DNA of 64,000 bases from JAJNBA01 sp963842295 (lineage in GTDB: Bacteria > Actinomycetota > UBA4738 > HRBIN12). The stretch covers positions 124,001-188,000 of the forward strand of contig CAWJFY010000005.1 in NCBI GenBank assembly GCA_963842295.1. Direction: 5' to 3'. The notes beneath the pieces were generated by a model that was given only the letters and a program-made list of their open reading frames with translations, was not told where the DNA came from and searched no databases. Position numbers and translations under genes: made by a program. Below, one piece after another: positions 40,697 to 49,229 of this stretch (position 1 is the stretch's first letter; each line of letters opens with the position of its first letter).

Positions 40697-42043
40697 TTAC
40701 GCCCCTGCCTTGAACTCCGAATACGCGTCCTGCCAGATCGTGTCGATGCTGACGTCGAGGCCGATCGCTCGCTTCCCGATCTGGACGTCCTCCTCCGTGA
40801 CGATCGTCGGCTTGAGGTTGTCCCAGTGCTGGCCCGGAGGCGCCTCGTAGTCCCAGACGAACCAGCCCTCGAGACCCGGGTAGCTCTCCTCGAAGATCGT
40901 GTCGGGATCCACCGCGTTGAACGGCACCTGGTACCCGAGCCACGACCAGTTCTTCAGAGCGTTGAACTCGTCCATCATGTAGTTGAGGAACAGGTGTGCG
41001 AGCACCGGGTTCTTGGCGTTCTTGGGGATCGCGTACATGTCGTTGTCGATCGTCCCGCCGAAGCCATCGCGCGCGGGCCAGTAGTAGCGGAACAGGGGGG
41101 AGTCCTTCTTGGGGTCCGTCGCGTAGAAGGGCCCCGCCTGGATGTCGCCCGACCACGCCTGGTGGAGGCCGAACTTCCCCTCGGGGATCCCCGAGTACGC
41201 GCCGTCGATCGTGGTCTTCACGTCGACGAGGTTGATCAGCTCGATCAACCGGCCCTTCGCCGCGTCGATCACCGCCGGGTCCGACTCGTTCAGGTCGGTC
41301 TGATCGAGGAGGTCGCGGTACATCCCGAGCGAGAGCGCCTCGCGATACGCGTCGTAGATCCCCACCTCGCCTGCATAGTCGGCGTCCCAGAAGATCTCGT
41401 AGGGGTTGGAGCTGGCCGCCAGCTCTTCAGGCTCGACGGGAACGATGTCCGTTCGCCATGCGATGCCCGTCGTGTAGATCGTGTACGGGACCGAGTACAA
41501 CGACCCCTTGTCGTAGTACGGGTCCTGGAGCTCCGGCCAGACGTTCGTCAGCTTGGGGATGTAGGCGTGGTTCAAGGGCTGGATCATCTTGGCCGCGACC
41601 AGCTTGGGGAGGTAGTCGATCGTCGGGAAGAAGATGTCGACGTCGATCTCCCCGGACTGGAACTTCTGGATCGCCTGCTCCATGTTGTAGAAGGTCTCGA
41701 CCTTGACGTCCACGCCGTACTTCTTCCCGAACTCCCTGACGACCTTCTTCCAGATGTACTGCTCCCAGTTGTACAGGACGAGCGGCCCTTCCTCAGGCTC
41801 GAGGTTGGAGTCGATCGCCGGGTTGTCGTCGTACAGCTGCAGTGTGACCGGGTTCTCGGCCGTGCCGAAGCGAGGGGTGAGGTCCTCGCCGTTCTCACCG
41901 GAGGAGTCTCCGGTGCTGTCGCCGCCGCAGGCGGCCAGGATCGCGGAGGCCGTGGGCAGGGCGACGCCTGCCGCGAGCGAACGCCGGAGGAAATCGCGTC
42001 TCGAGAGGCCTCGGGAACCACGATCCCGCGGGTGGAAGACCAT
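40697..42043 (-). CDS. potD: PotD-type solute-binding lipoprotein (Tat signal)
   Basis: 448 residues. Signal: SRRDFLRRSLAAG (twin arginine) ending in the lipobox AILAAC, then a Ser/Gly-rich linker. The mature fold has LVLYNWEQYIWKKVVREF, VDIFFPTIDYLPKLV, YSVPYTIYTTGIAWR, GEVGIYDAYREALSLG and GLHQAWSGDIQAG, matching PotD/PotF binding proteins. The ATG at 42043 is chosen for the signal peptide and the GAGGAGGG 5-7 nt upstream; a much longer open frame continues beyond it without meaning. The binding-site residues cannot separate putrescine, spermidine or other amines by eye. Confidence 0.93.
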   Translation of the reverse strand: MVFHPRDRGSRGLSRRDFLRRSLAAGVALPTASAILAACGGDSTGDSSGENGEDLTPRFGTAENPVTLQLYDDNPAIDSNLEPEEGPLVLYNWEQYIWKKVVREFGKKYGVDVKVETFYNMEQAIQKFQSGEIDVDIFFPTIDYLPKLVAAKMIQPLNHAYIPKLTNVWPELQDPYYDKGSLYSVPYTIYTTGIAWRTDIVPVEPEELAASSNPYEIFWDADYAGEVGIYDAYREALSLGMYRDLLDQTDLNESDPAVIDAAKGRLIELINLVDVKTTIDGAYSGIPEGKFGLHQAWSGDIQAGPFYATDPKKDSPLFRYYWPARDGFGGTIDNDMYAIPKNAKNPVLAHLFLNYMMDEFNALKNWSWLGYQVPFNAVDPDTIFEESYPGLEGWFVWDYEAPPGQHWDNLKPTIVTEEDVQIGKRAIGLDVSIDTIWQDAYSEFKAGA

Positions 42044-42081
42044 GACACCCTCCTCGGTATGAGTTGAACGTCGGTTCAGGG

Positions 42082-42111
42082 AGGCTATCCCAGCCGCTGG
42101 GGAACACGCAA
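42082..42111 (-). promoter_or_regulatory. Probable promoter of the potDBC operon
   Basis: On the minus strand TTGCGT (42106-42111), 18 nt, then TAGCCT (42082-42087), giving a short leader of about 30 nt with GAGGAGGG before the potD ATG. The 177-bp gap between potD and the enoyl-CoA hydratase gene holds this and a possible forward -10 (TAGCAT, 42188-42193). Confidence 0.5.
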
Positions 42112-42220
42112 GACAGCGGCGGCCGGGCCGCTCCCGATGGGAGATACGAGCGCGTGGCCGTCGGAGGTTGTGGAGACGAGACTCCGCTAGCATCCGCGCG
42201 ATCTGCCGGAGGGAGACGAT

Positions 42221-43042
42221 GTGAGCGAACCTGTCCTGCTGGTCGATGACCTCGGCCCGGTTCGGCGCCTCACCATGAATCGCCCCGAGTCCCTGAACGC
42301 CCTCAACCAGGAGCTCGTCGGCGCCATGTCCGGCGCGCTCGATGAGGCGGCCGCCGACGATGACGTCCGCGTCCTGATCCTCAGGGGGGCCGGCAGGGCA
42401 TTCAGCGCAGGGTACGACCTCAACGAGGACGCGGCTGGAGGCATGCTCGACGCCCGCCGATGGCACGCGGATCTGAAGCATTCGGCCGAGGAGATGCTGA
42501 AGTTCCTCGATCACCCCAAGCCGGTGATCGCGAGCGTGCACTCCTACTGCCTGGCCGGAGGCACCGATCTCATGTTGGCTTGTGACCTGGCGGTCGCGGC
42601 GGACGACGCCTACTTCGGCTACGTCGATGTCCGGTTCGGCTCGGGGGTCGTGTCGATGTTCCTGCCGTGGGTGGTGGGCCTCCGCGTGGCGAAGGAACTG
42701 CTCTTCACGGGGGAGGATCGCATCGCGGCCGGCGATGCCCTCCGCATGGGACTCGTCAATCGGGTCGTCCCTCGCGAGGAGCTGGACGAAGCCACGCTCC
42801 GGCTCGCGGAGGAGATCGCGAAGAACGAACCCTTCGTCATCCAGGCCACCAAGCGGGCCGTGAACCGAGCCTGGGATGTGGCGGGGTTCCGCGCGGCGAT
42901 GGCCGCCAACACGGAGATCGACGTGATGATCGAGACCGCGAACCTGCCGGCGCGTGACGAGTTCCGGCGGATCACGACGGAACGGGGGCTCAAGGCCGCG
43001 ATCGAGTGGCGCGACGCCAGGTTCCGTAGCAACACCCGATGA
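42221..43042 (+). CDS. Enoyl-CoA hydratase/isomerase (crotonase) family protein
   Basis: 273 residues. Crotonase markers: VRRLTMNRPESLNALNQEL, the CoA oxyanion segment VLILRGAGRAFSAGYDL, KPVIASVHSYCLAGGTDLML and the later FGYVDVRFGSGVVS. In classical hydratases the two Glu residues sit at the positions here read as GTDLML and YVDVRFG, so at least one is Asp or displaced and the reaction may differ. GGAGGGAG lies just upstream of the GTG start. It is divergent from potD. Pathway unclear. Confidence 0.88.
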   Translation: MSEPVLLVDDLGPVRRLTMNRPESLNALNQELVGAMSGALDEAAADDDVRVLILRGAGRAFSAGYDLNEDAAGGMLDARRWHADLKHSAEEMLKFLDHPKPVIASVHSYCLAGGTDLMLACDLAVAADDAYFGYVDVRFGSGVVSMFLPWVVGLRVAKELLFTGEDRIAAGDALRMGLVNRVVPREELDEATLRLAEEIAKNEPFVIQATKRAVNRAWDVAGFRAAMAANTEIDVMIETANLPARDEFRRITTERGLKAAIEWRDARFRSNTR

Positions 43043-43107
43043 TCCACCGATCCTTCGGCCATCGGGGGTTCAGTGGGTGACGGCCCAAGGCGAGAGCGTC
43101 CCTCGGC

Positions 43108-43956
43108 GTGATCTTCGGGCTCGCCGCCGCCGTGGGCTGGGGTCTCGCCGACTTCTTCGGAGCGCTCTCCGGTCGGCGGATCGGCGCGATCGGAGCCGTG
43201 ATGTCGGGGCAGCTGCTGTCCGCGGTCTTCATGACGGCGCTCCTGATCGTGACCGGCGAGTCCCTGGAACCCTTGCGATCCAACATCTGGCTCCTCGTGC
43301 TGAACGGTGCGGTGGCGGCGTTCGCGTACACGACGCACTACAAGGCGCTCGAGCTGGGGCCGGTGGCTGTCGTGTCACCGATCGGCGCCGGCTACGCGGT
43401 GGTCGGCGTCGCGCTGGCGATGCTGGTCCTCGGTGAGCGCCCCAGTGCGCTCGCGCTCACCGGGGCGGGGATCGCCGTGGTCGGCGTGGCGCTCGTGTCC
43501 ACCGACCTCGAGAAGCTGCGCCAAGGCATCCAGAACCACGTGCCCGGCCTCCCGTGGGCCCTGGCGGCCGCGATCGGATTCGGTGTCGCGGGGTTCCTCC
43601 TCGGATGGATCTCGGACCGGGCCGGATGGATCCCAGGCCTGTGGGGATCCAGGGTCGCGCAGATCGCCTTCTACCTCCCGCTCGTGGTCGTTTTCCGACG
43701 GGAGCTCTCGCACTTGCGCCCCGGGTTCGGTCTGTGGGTCGCGCTCCTCGCCGGCGCTGCCGATCTCCTGGGGGTGGTCACCTTCTCGGCCGGCTCGGAG
43801 CGCGGGCTCAATTCGATCGTGCTTGCCGCGAGCGCCGTGTTCCCGCTGATCGCGGTGACGTTGTCGGTGATCGTCTTCAAGGAGCGGATCGTGGCCAACC
43901 AGGTCGTCGGCATCGTCCTCACGGTCGGGGGCCTGCTCCTCCTCGGCCTCGGCTGA
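43108..43956 (+). CDS. EamA/DMT family transporter
   Basis: 282 residues with ten hydrophobic helices arranged as two EamA repeats; the first starts IFGLAAAVGWGLADFFGAL and the second ALAAAIGFGVAGFLLGW. The conserved end of repeat one is VSPIGAGYAVVGVALAMLVLGE, and of repeat two VFPLIAVTLSVIVFKERIV, both matching the drug/metabolite exporter signature. It probably exports or imports a small metabolite. It starts at GTG, 65 nt after the hydratase gene, and is convergent with betA. Confidence 0.88.
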   Translation: MIFGLAAAVGWGLADFFGALSGRRIGAIGAVMSGQLLSAVFMTALLIVTGESLEPLRSNIWLLVLNGAVAAFAYTTHYKALELGPVAVVSPIGAGYAVVGVALAMLVLGERPSALALTGAGIAVVGVALVSTDLEKLRQGIQNHVPGLPWALAAAIGFGVAGFLLGWISDRAGWIPGLWGSRVAQIAFYLPLVVVFRRELSHLRPGFGLWVALLAGAADLLGVVTFSAGSERGLNSIVLAASAVFPLIAVTLSVIVFKERIVANQVVGIVLTVGGLLLLGLG

Positions 43957-43985
43957 CCGGGCATCCCACGAAGGTCGGACTGCGG

Positions 43986-45638
43986 TCAGCGATGGTGTCG
44001 GTAGAACTCGACCTTCTCCGGTTCGAGCGGTGTGTTCCCGAGGATCAGGTCCGCCGCTTTCTCGGCCAGCATCATCACCGGGGCGTAGATGTTTCCGTTC
44101 GTCACGTATGGCATCGCCGACGCGTCCACGACGCGGAGCCCCTCCAGTCCGAGCACATTCAACGTGAGCGGGTCCACGACCGACAGGTCGTCGGTCCCCA
44201 TCCGGCAGGTGCAGGAAGGGTGGAGCGCGGTCTCGCCCTCGCGGCGCACCCAGTCCAACACCTGCTCGTCGGTCGCGACCTCGGGCCCGGGTGAGAGCTC
44301 ACCGCCGTCGAACGGACCGAAGGCAGGTCGCGACAGGATCTTCCGCGCGACCTGGATCGCTTCGATCCATTCCCGCCGGTCCTGCTCGGTGGACAGATAG
44401 TTGAAGCGAAGGGCGGGGTGCCGGCGGGGATCGCGGCTCACGATCTTCACCGACCCTCGCGCGTCGGAGTACATCGGCCCGATGTGCACCTGGTAGCCGT
44501 GGTCCGCGGCGGGCGCCGAGCCGTCGTAGCGGACCGCGACGGGCAGGAAATGGAACATCAGGTTGGGATAGGCGACCTCGTCGTTGCTCCGGACGAAGCC
44601 GCCGGCCTCGAAGTGGTTCGTCGCTCCGAGCCCCGATCGGAAGAAGAGCCACTGGGCGCCGATGAAGGGCTTGCGCCAGAGCTTCAGCCCCGGGGCCACC
44701 GAGACGGGTTGGGTGCACGAGTGCTGGACGTAGACCTCGAGATGGTCCTGGAGATGCTCGCCGACCCCCGGGACGTCCTGCACCACGTCGATGCCGAGCG
44801 CTCGGAGCTCGTCCGCGTTGCCCACGCCGGAGAGTTGCAGGGTCTGGGGGGAGTTGATGGCGCCGCCGGAGAGGATCACTTCCCGGGCGCGAACCCGCCG
44901 AGCCGGGCCTCTCCCGCGCACGTACTCGACCCCCACCGCTCGAGTCCCCTCGAACAAGATCCTGGAGACGAACGCGTGGGTGCGCACGTCGAGATTCGGC
45001 CGGCTCGAAACCGGGTGCAGGTACGCGCGGGCCGCCGACAGGCGCCGCCCCCGATGCACGTTGCGGTCGAACGGTGCGAAACCTTCTTGACGGTAGCCGT
45101 TCACATCGTCGGTCAGGGGGTAGCCGGCTTCCTGGACGGCCTCGAAGAACGCGCCGAACAACGGGCTCTTCGCCGGGCCTCGTTCGAGGACGAGCGGGCC
45201 GCTGTGGCCCCGGTACTCGTCGGCCGGCTCCGCGGCAAGGCACGTCTCCATGCGTCTGAAATAGGGAAGGCAATGAGCGAAGTCCCAGGTCTCCATGCCG
45301 GGGTCGGACGCCCAGCGCTCGTAGTCGAGGGGGTTCCCGCGTTGGAAGATCATCCCGTTGATGCTGCTCGATCCCCCGAGGACCTTGCCTCGTGCGTGGT
45401 AGATGCGACGCCCACCCATGTGCGGCTCGGGCTCTGACTCGTACTTCCAGTCGTACCAACGCCAGCCGATCGGGTAGGTCAGGGCCGCCGGCATGTGGAT
45501 GAAGACGTCCCAGATGTAGTCGGGGCGGCCGGCTTCGAGGACCAGCACACGGTTGGAGGGATCCTTCGAGAGACGGTTGGCCAGCACGCACCCAGCGGAA
45601 CCGCCGCCGACGATCACGTAGTCGAACGCGCGCTCCAT
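43986..45638 (-). CDS. betA: Choline dehydrogenase-type GMC oxidoreductase
   Basis: 550 residues, BetA-like length. FAD-binding motif FDYVIVGGGSAGCVLANRLS, GMC signature 1 GKVLGGSSSINGMIFQRG, signature 2 GGAINSPQTLQLSGVG, and the active-site segment LHPSCTCRMG followed by NGNIYAPVMMLAEKAAD. It should oxidise choline (or a similar alcohol) to the aldehyde, feeding betaine synthesis. It stands divergent from the nucleotidyltransferase-like gene, close to the dimethylglycine oxidase-like and sarcosine oxidase genes. Other GMC alcohol oxidases look alike, so the substrate is inferred from context. Confidence 0.88.
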   Translation of the reverse strand: MERAFDYVIVGGGSAGCVLANRLSKDPSNRVLVLEAGRPDYIWDVFIHMPAALTYPIGWRWYDWKYESEPEPHMGGRRIYHARGKVLGGSSSINGMIFQRGNPLDYERWASDPGMETWDFAHCLPYFRRMETCLAAEPADEYRGHSGPLVLERGPAKSPLFGAFFEAVQEAGYPLTDDVNGYRQEGFAPFDRNVHRGRRLSAARAYLHPVSSRPNLDVRTHAFVSRILFEGTRAVGVEYVRGRGPARRVRAREVILSGGAINSPQTLQLSGVGNADELRALGIDVVQDVPGVGEHLQDHLEVYVQHSCTQPVSVAPGLKLWRKPFIGAQWLFFRSGLGATNHFEAGGFVRSNDEVAYPNLMFHFLPVAVRYDGSAPAADHGYQVHIGPMYSDARGSVKIVSRDPRRHPALRFNYLSTEQDRREWIEAIQVARKILSRPAFGPFDGGELSPGPEVATDEQVLDWVRREGETALHPSCTCRMGTDDLSVVDPLTLNVLGLEGLRVVDASAMPYVTNGNIYAPVMMLAEKAADLILGNTPLEPEKVEFYRHHR

Positions 45639-45690
45639 CGGTGGACAGTGTGTCGCAAAGAGTTGTCACGCGCTCGCCCGCGAACTGCGC

Positions 45691-45696
45691 TAGCGT
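45691..45696 (+). promoter_or_regulatory. Putative leaderless -10 (TAGCGT) of the nucleotidyltransferase-like gene
   Basis: TAGCGT ends 7 nt before the ATG at 45704 and would drive the forward run of genes that follows. Confidence 0.45.
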
Positions 45697-45703
45697 GCCG
45701 CCC

Positions 45704-46471
45704 ATGGACGGGCCGACGCCTGCCGCCGCCGACACGTTCGAGGTCTCGGTGGATGCTGTTCGGGAGGCGAACGCCCGCGGGATCCCGCTCAAGCTCCTCG
45801 GCGGCCAGGCGGTGCGGCTCCTGTGCCCGCTCTTCCCTCACCGCGCGCGCAAGGACCAGGATATGGACTTCGCCTGCATCTCGTCGAAGAAGCGCGACGT
45901 GATCGCCTTCTTCGCCGAGCAGGGCTTCGTCGGTGACCAGCGGTTCAACACCCTCCACGGCGATCGGCAGATGTACTTCACCACCGCGGATGGCGAGACC
46001 TCCGTCGACGTCGTCATGGACCGGCTTCGGATGTGTCACGAGCTCGAGTTCGGTTCGCGCATCGATCGGATGCCCGACACGCTTGACGTCGCCGATCTTC
46101 TGCTGACGAAGCTTCAGGTCTTCGAGCTCAATCGGAAGGACGTGCACGATATCCTCCACCTCTTCTCGGGGTACCCGGTGGCCGAAGGCGATGAGCCGGG
46201 CACGATCGGGATGGACAGGGTGGGAAAGCTCGTCGGCGAAGACTGGGGATGGTGGCGCACCACCACGATGAACCTGGAGAAGGTGATCCTCTACGCGGAG
46301 GGCCGTCCTGCGGACCTCGTCCCAGAGGATCGCCGGTTCGACCCTTCTGCCCAGGCGATCGCGCTCCTCGAAGCCTGCAACGCAGCACCCAAGACCCTGA
46401 AGTGGAAGATCCGGTCGAAGGTCGGCGATCGGGTCCAGTGGTACGAGCTCCCGGAAGAGGTCGGGCATTGA
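45704..46471 (+). CDS. Nucleotidyltransferase-fold protein (AbiEii/MNT-like)
   Basis: 255 residues. The N-terminal half has the pattern of a minimal nucleotidyltransferase: helix and Gly pair (PLKLLGGQAVRLLCP), then RKDQDMDFACISSKKRDVI, with acidic residues where the metal-binding strand should be, and ETSVDVVMDRLRMCHELEF. The remainder is helical with LDVADLLLTKLQVFELNRKD, as in proteins where this fold is used in toxin or tRNA-modifying enzymes. Which substrate it modifies is unknown. It is the first gene of a co-directional run, 70 nt before the first metallophosphoesterase. Confidence 0.65.
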   Translation: MDGPTPAAADTFEVSVDAVREANARGIPLKLLGGQAVRLLCPLFPHRARKDQDMDFACISSKKRDVIAFFAEQGFVGDQRFNTLHGDRQMYFTTADGETSVDVVMDRLRMCHELEFGSRIDRMPDTLDVADLLLTKLQVFELNRKDVHDILHLFSGYPVAEGDEPGTIGMDRVGKLVGEDWGWWRTTTMNLEKVILYAEGRPADLVPEDRRFDPSAQAIALLEACNAAPKTLKWKIRSKVGDRVQWYELPEEVGH

Positions 46472-46541
46472 TGGAGAAGCCCTTCTCCGGCGAGGGACGG
46501 CTGGCTTGCGCTCCGCTGGCTCCGGACGGAAGATTCCCTCG

Positions 46542-47486
46542 GTGAAGATCTTCTTCGTGACCGACCTCCACGGGTCGGAGATCTGCTGGAAGAAGTTCCT
46601 GAACGCCGGGTCGTTCTACGGCGCGGACGTCGTCATCCTCGGGGGCGACGTCACCGGCAAGGCCATGGTGCCCATCGTCCAGCGCGCGAACGGCACCTGG
46701 GAGGCTTCCCTCCAGGACCATCGCGACACCCTCGAGTCCGAGGACGCGATCGTCGAGTTCGAGAAGCGCGTGATGAACCGCGGCTACTACCCGATCAGGG
46801 TCTCGGATCAGGAGTACGTCGCGATGCAGGAGGACGAGGTCCTCGTCGACAAGCGGTTCAAAGAGGTCATGCTCGAAGGCACCGAGCGCTGGATCGCGAT
46901 GGCCGAGGAGAAGCTTGCCGGCACCGGGATCCGCGTCATCGCCTGCCCCGCGAACGATGACATGTTCGAGATCGACGACCTCCTCAGCGGCGCGCAGGTC
47001 GTCGAGACCGGCGACGAGGAGCACCCGATCCAGCTCGGCGACTTCACGATGGTGTCCATGGGATGGACGAACCCCACGCCCTGGCACACGTTCCGCGAGG
47101 CCGAGGAGCCGGAGCTGGCGACGCGGATCGATCGCGCACTCGAGGCGGCCACCGATCCGGAGACGACGATCTTCAACTTCCATGCGCCTCCGTATGGATC
47201 GAAGCTCGACAACGCGCCGGCGCTGAACCCCGACCTTACCTACGTGTCGGGCGGCCAGGCGATCAGGCCGGTCGGATCCACGTCGGTGCACGAGTCGATC
47301 AAGCGGTACCAGCCGTTGCTGTCGCTCCACGGGCACATCCACGAGAGCAAGGGCTCGACCAGGATCGGGAAGACGTTGGCACTGAACCCCGGGAGCTCTT
47401 ACGAGGAGGGGATCCTGCAGGCGGCCGTGGTCAACATCGACGAGAAGAAGCGGAAGATCAAGAACTACCAACTGGTGAACGGCTAG
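46542..47486 (+). CDS. Metallophosphoesterase, first of two paralogues
   Basis: 314 residues. The metal-site motifs appear in order: FFVTDLHGSE (D-x-H), VVILGGDVTGKAM (GD), ACPANDDMFE (in place of GNHD/E), NFHAPPYGSKLD (H) and LSLHGHIHESKG (GHxH). The altered third motif may change metal binding. The overall order and several segments (SFYGADVVILGGD, KRYQPLLSLHGHIHES) repeat in the gene at 49230-50210, with an amino-acid permease between the two. Probable cytoplasmic phosphodiesterase or phosphatase. The GTG start gives the family domain directly; a TTG at 46506 is possible. Confidence 0.82.
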   Translation: MKIFFVTDLHGSEICWKKFLNAGSFYGADVVILGGDVTGKAMVPIVQRANGTWEASLQDHRDTLESEDAIVEFEKRVMNRGYYPIRVSDQEYVAMQEDEVLVDKRFKEVMLEGTERWIAMAEEKLAGTGIRVIACPANDDMFEIDDLLSGAQVVETGDEEHPIQLGDFTMVSMGWTNPTPWHTFREAEEPELATRIDRALEAATDPETTIFNFHAPPYGSKLDNAPALNPDLTYVSGGQAIRPVGSTSVHESIKRYQPLLSLHGHIHESKGSTRIGKTLALNPGSSYEEGILQAAVVNIDEKKRKIKNYQLVNG

Positions 47487-47518
47487 ACGGCCGTTCCGAA
47501 CCCTGGGAGGGGGTGCAG

Positions 47519-49156
47519 ATGGCAACGGTAGGTGAAGCTCCTACCTTGTTCCTGCGGAAAGCGACCGGCTTGGTGAAGGGATGGTCGAAGTTCGACGCGT
47601 TCCTGTACTCGTTCATGTCGGTCAACTTCGTGACACTGGGATTGTTCTTCGCGTTCTCGGTGCTCGCCTTCGTGCCGACCGGCCAGATCCTGCCGGCGCT
47701 GCTGATCAGTGGCGTCTTCGTCTCGTTCCTCGTCGTCACGTACGCCGGCCTCATCTCGGTGATGCCGCGTGCCGGCGGCGACTACGTCTGGCAGAGTCGC
47801 GTGCTCGGCGGTGGCATCGCGTTCGTCCTGGCGATCACCGGATGGTGGTTCATCCTGTGGTACTGGGCGCCGATCTACGGGAACATCCTCAACGTCGAGG
47901 TGTTCCAGCCGCTCGCGGCGATCTTCAAGCTCGATGGCGTCAGCGAGTTCCTCGCCTCGAACAACGGCCTGTTCTTCGTGTGCGCGGTAACCGTGCTTCT
48001 CGCCGGGTACCTCGTGTCCCTCGGCATGGAGGGGTACGCCAAGGTGCAGAAGTACTGTTTCTACATCGGCATGGCGGCGCTCGCCGCAGTCTTCCTCGTG
48101 ATGCTGTTCGGCTCTCGAAGCGGGTTTCAGAACGCCTTCAACCAGGAGGCGGCGAACCTGTTCGGTGCGAGCGGAGACGTGTACACCCAGACGATCGAAT
48201 TGGGGACCACGAACAACGCCGGGCCGATCGTGCCGGAACTCGGCTTCACCCCTTTGTTCGGTCCGACGCTGTTGCTCGTCCCGTTCCTGTGCTTCTGGAT
48301 CCTCTGGCCGAACTGGGGCGCGACGCTCTACGGCGAGGTCCGAGGTGCGAGCGACTTCAAGCGGGTCATGAGCGGCATGATGTGGGGTCTCTGGATCACC
48401 GTCGCCGTGGCGCTGGTGTTCGTCCTCCTCGCAGCCAAGTTCTTCGGCTGGGAGTTCTTCAATGCCGCCAACCTCAACTACTGGGCGGTGGTCTACGGTT
48501 TCGGGGACGCGACGATACCGGTGTGGTCCTACCCGCCGCTCCTCGCGAGCTTCTACTTCCACAGCGAGCTGATCTCCGCGTTGCTCATCCTGGCGTTCGG
48601 TGCGTGGTTCTTGGGATGGGCCGGCACACTGTTCCTCTCGTCCACCCGGGTGATCTTCGCGGCGGCGTTCGACCGGATCCTGCCGGAGAAGGTCGCTGAC
48701 GTGTCGGAGCGACGCCACGTGCCGGTCTGGGCCCTGATCCTGATGTTGGTGCCTGCCCTGATCGTGAGCGCGTTCTACGCGTATACATCGACGTTCAGGA
48801 CCTGGATCCTCGATGCCACGCTGGTGATCGCGGTGACCTTCCTCGGCTCCGCGATCGCGGCGATGATCCTTCCGTGGAGGAAGAAGCGGCTCTACGAGAG
48901 TTCCCCGATGGCTCGATACAAGGTCGCCGGCATCCCGCTCATCACCGTGGCCGGCTTCCTGACCGCGGGATTCCTCATCTTCAACCTGTATCACTGGTTC
49001 ACGAACGACCTGTACGCCATCAACGACCCAGACTCGCTCGTGTTCATGGGGTCCATGTACGTGTTGGCGCTCGTGGTCTACGTGGTCGCGAAGGTCGTGC
49101 GGAAGAGCCAGGGGATCGACCTGGGCGCGATCCACAAGGAGATCCCGGTCGAGTAG
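47519..49156 (+). CDS. APC family amino acid/amine permease
   Basis: 545 residues with twelve predicted helices and the APC pattern SKFDAFLYSFMSVNFVTLG (first helix), TYAGLISVMPRAGGDYVWQS (start of helices 2-3), and a late ILPEKVADVSERRHVPVWAL loop. It should import an amino acid, amine or related cation by proton or sodium coupling. It is placed between two metallophosphoesterase genes and upstream of the dimethylglycine oxidase-like gene, so uptake of a methylated amine is a fair guess. GGGAGGGGG lies just upstream of the ATG. Confidence 0.85.
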   Translation: MATVGEAPTLFLRKATGLVKGWSKFDAFLYSFMSVNFVTLGLFFAFSVLAFVPTGQILPALLISGVFVSFLVVTYAGLISVMPRAGGDYVWQSRVLGGGIAFVLAITGWWFILWYWAPIYGNILNVEVFQPLAAIFKLDGVSEFLASNNGLFFVCAVTVLLAGYLVSLGMEGYAKVQKYCFYIGMAALAAVFLVMLFGSRSGFQNAFNQEAANLFGASGDVYTQTIELGTTNNAGPIVPELGFTPLFGPTLLLVPFLCFWILWPNWGATLYGEVRGASDFKRVMSGMMWGLWITVAVALVFVLLAAKFFGWEFFNAANLNYWAVVYGFGDATIPVWSYPPLLASFYFHSELISALLILAFGAWFLGWAGTLFLSSTRVIFAAAFDRILPEKVADVSERRHVPVWALILMLVPALIVSAFYAYTSTFRTWILDATLVIAVTFLGSAIAAMILPWRKKRLYESSPMARYKVAGIPLITVAGFLTAGFLIFNLYHWFTNDLYAINDPDSLVFMGSMYVLALVVYVVAKVVRKSQGIDLGAIHKEIPVE

Positions 49157-49205
49157 CAGACCGGGATCCACGGAGCAGGGAGGGTGGTCCTTCGGGGCCG
49201 CCCTC
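49141..49205 (+). terminator. Two tandem hairpins after the permease gene
   Basis: Hairpin A: a perfect 10-bp stem (49141-49150 with 49159-49168) around the stop codon. Hairpin B: an 11-bp stem (49180-49190 with 49195-49205, two T-G pairs) capped by TTCG, a stable UUCG tetraloop. No T tract follows and the next ATG is 24 nt away. They could be a partial terminator or RNA-stabilising structure setting the ratio of permease to downstream genes. Confidence 0.6.
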
Positions 49206-49229
49206 TCCAGCGTTCGGGGGACGAGAGAG

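Noticed and set aside
40697..42541. A longer PotD protein starting at 42541
   Set aside because: The segment before 42043 lacks a signal peptide and would bury the Tat signal; a ribosome site and promoter fit 42043.
42221..43042. The crotonase gene as a DMSP-pathway (DmdD) partner of the DmdA-like protein
   Set aside because: It is 10 kb away beside unrelated transporters, and the crotonase family is too broad to support this.
45704..47486. The nucleotidyltransferase-like gene and first esterase as a toxin-antitoxin pair or phage-defence module
   Set aside because: No antitoxin-type partner, no mobile-element context, and the genes run into metabolic ones.
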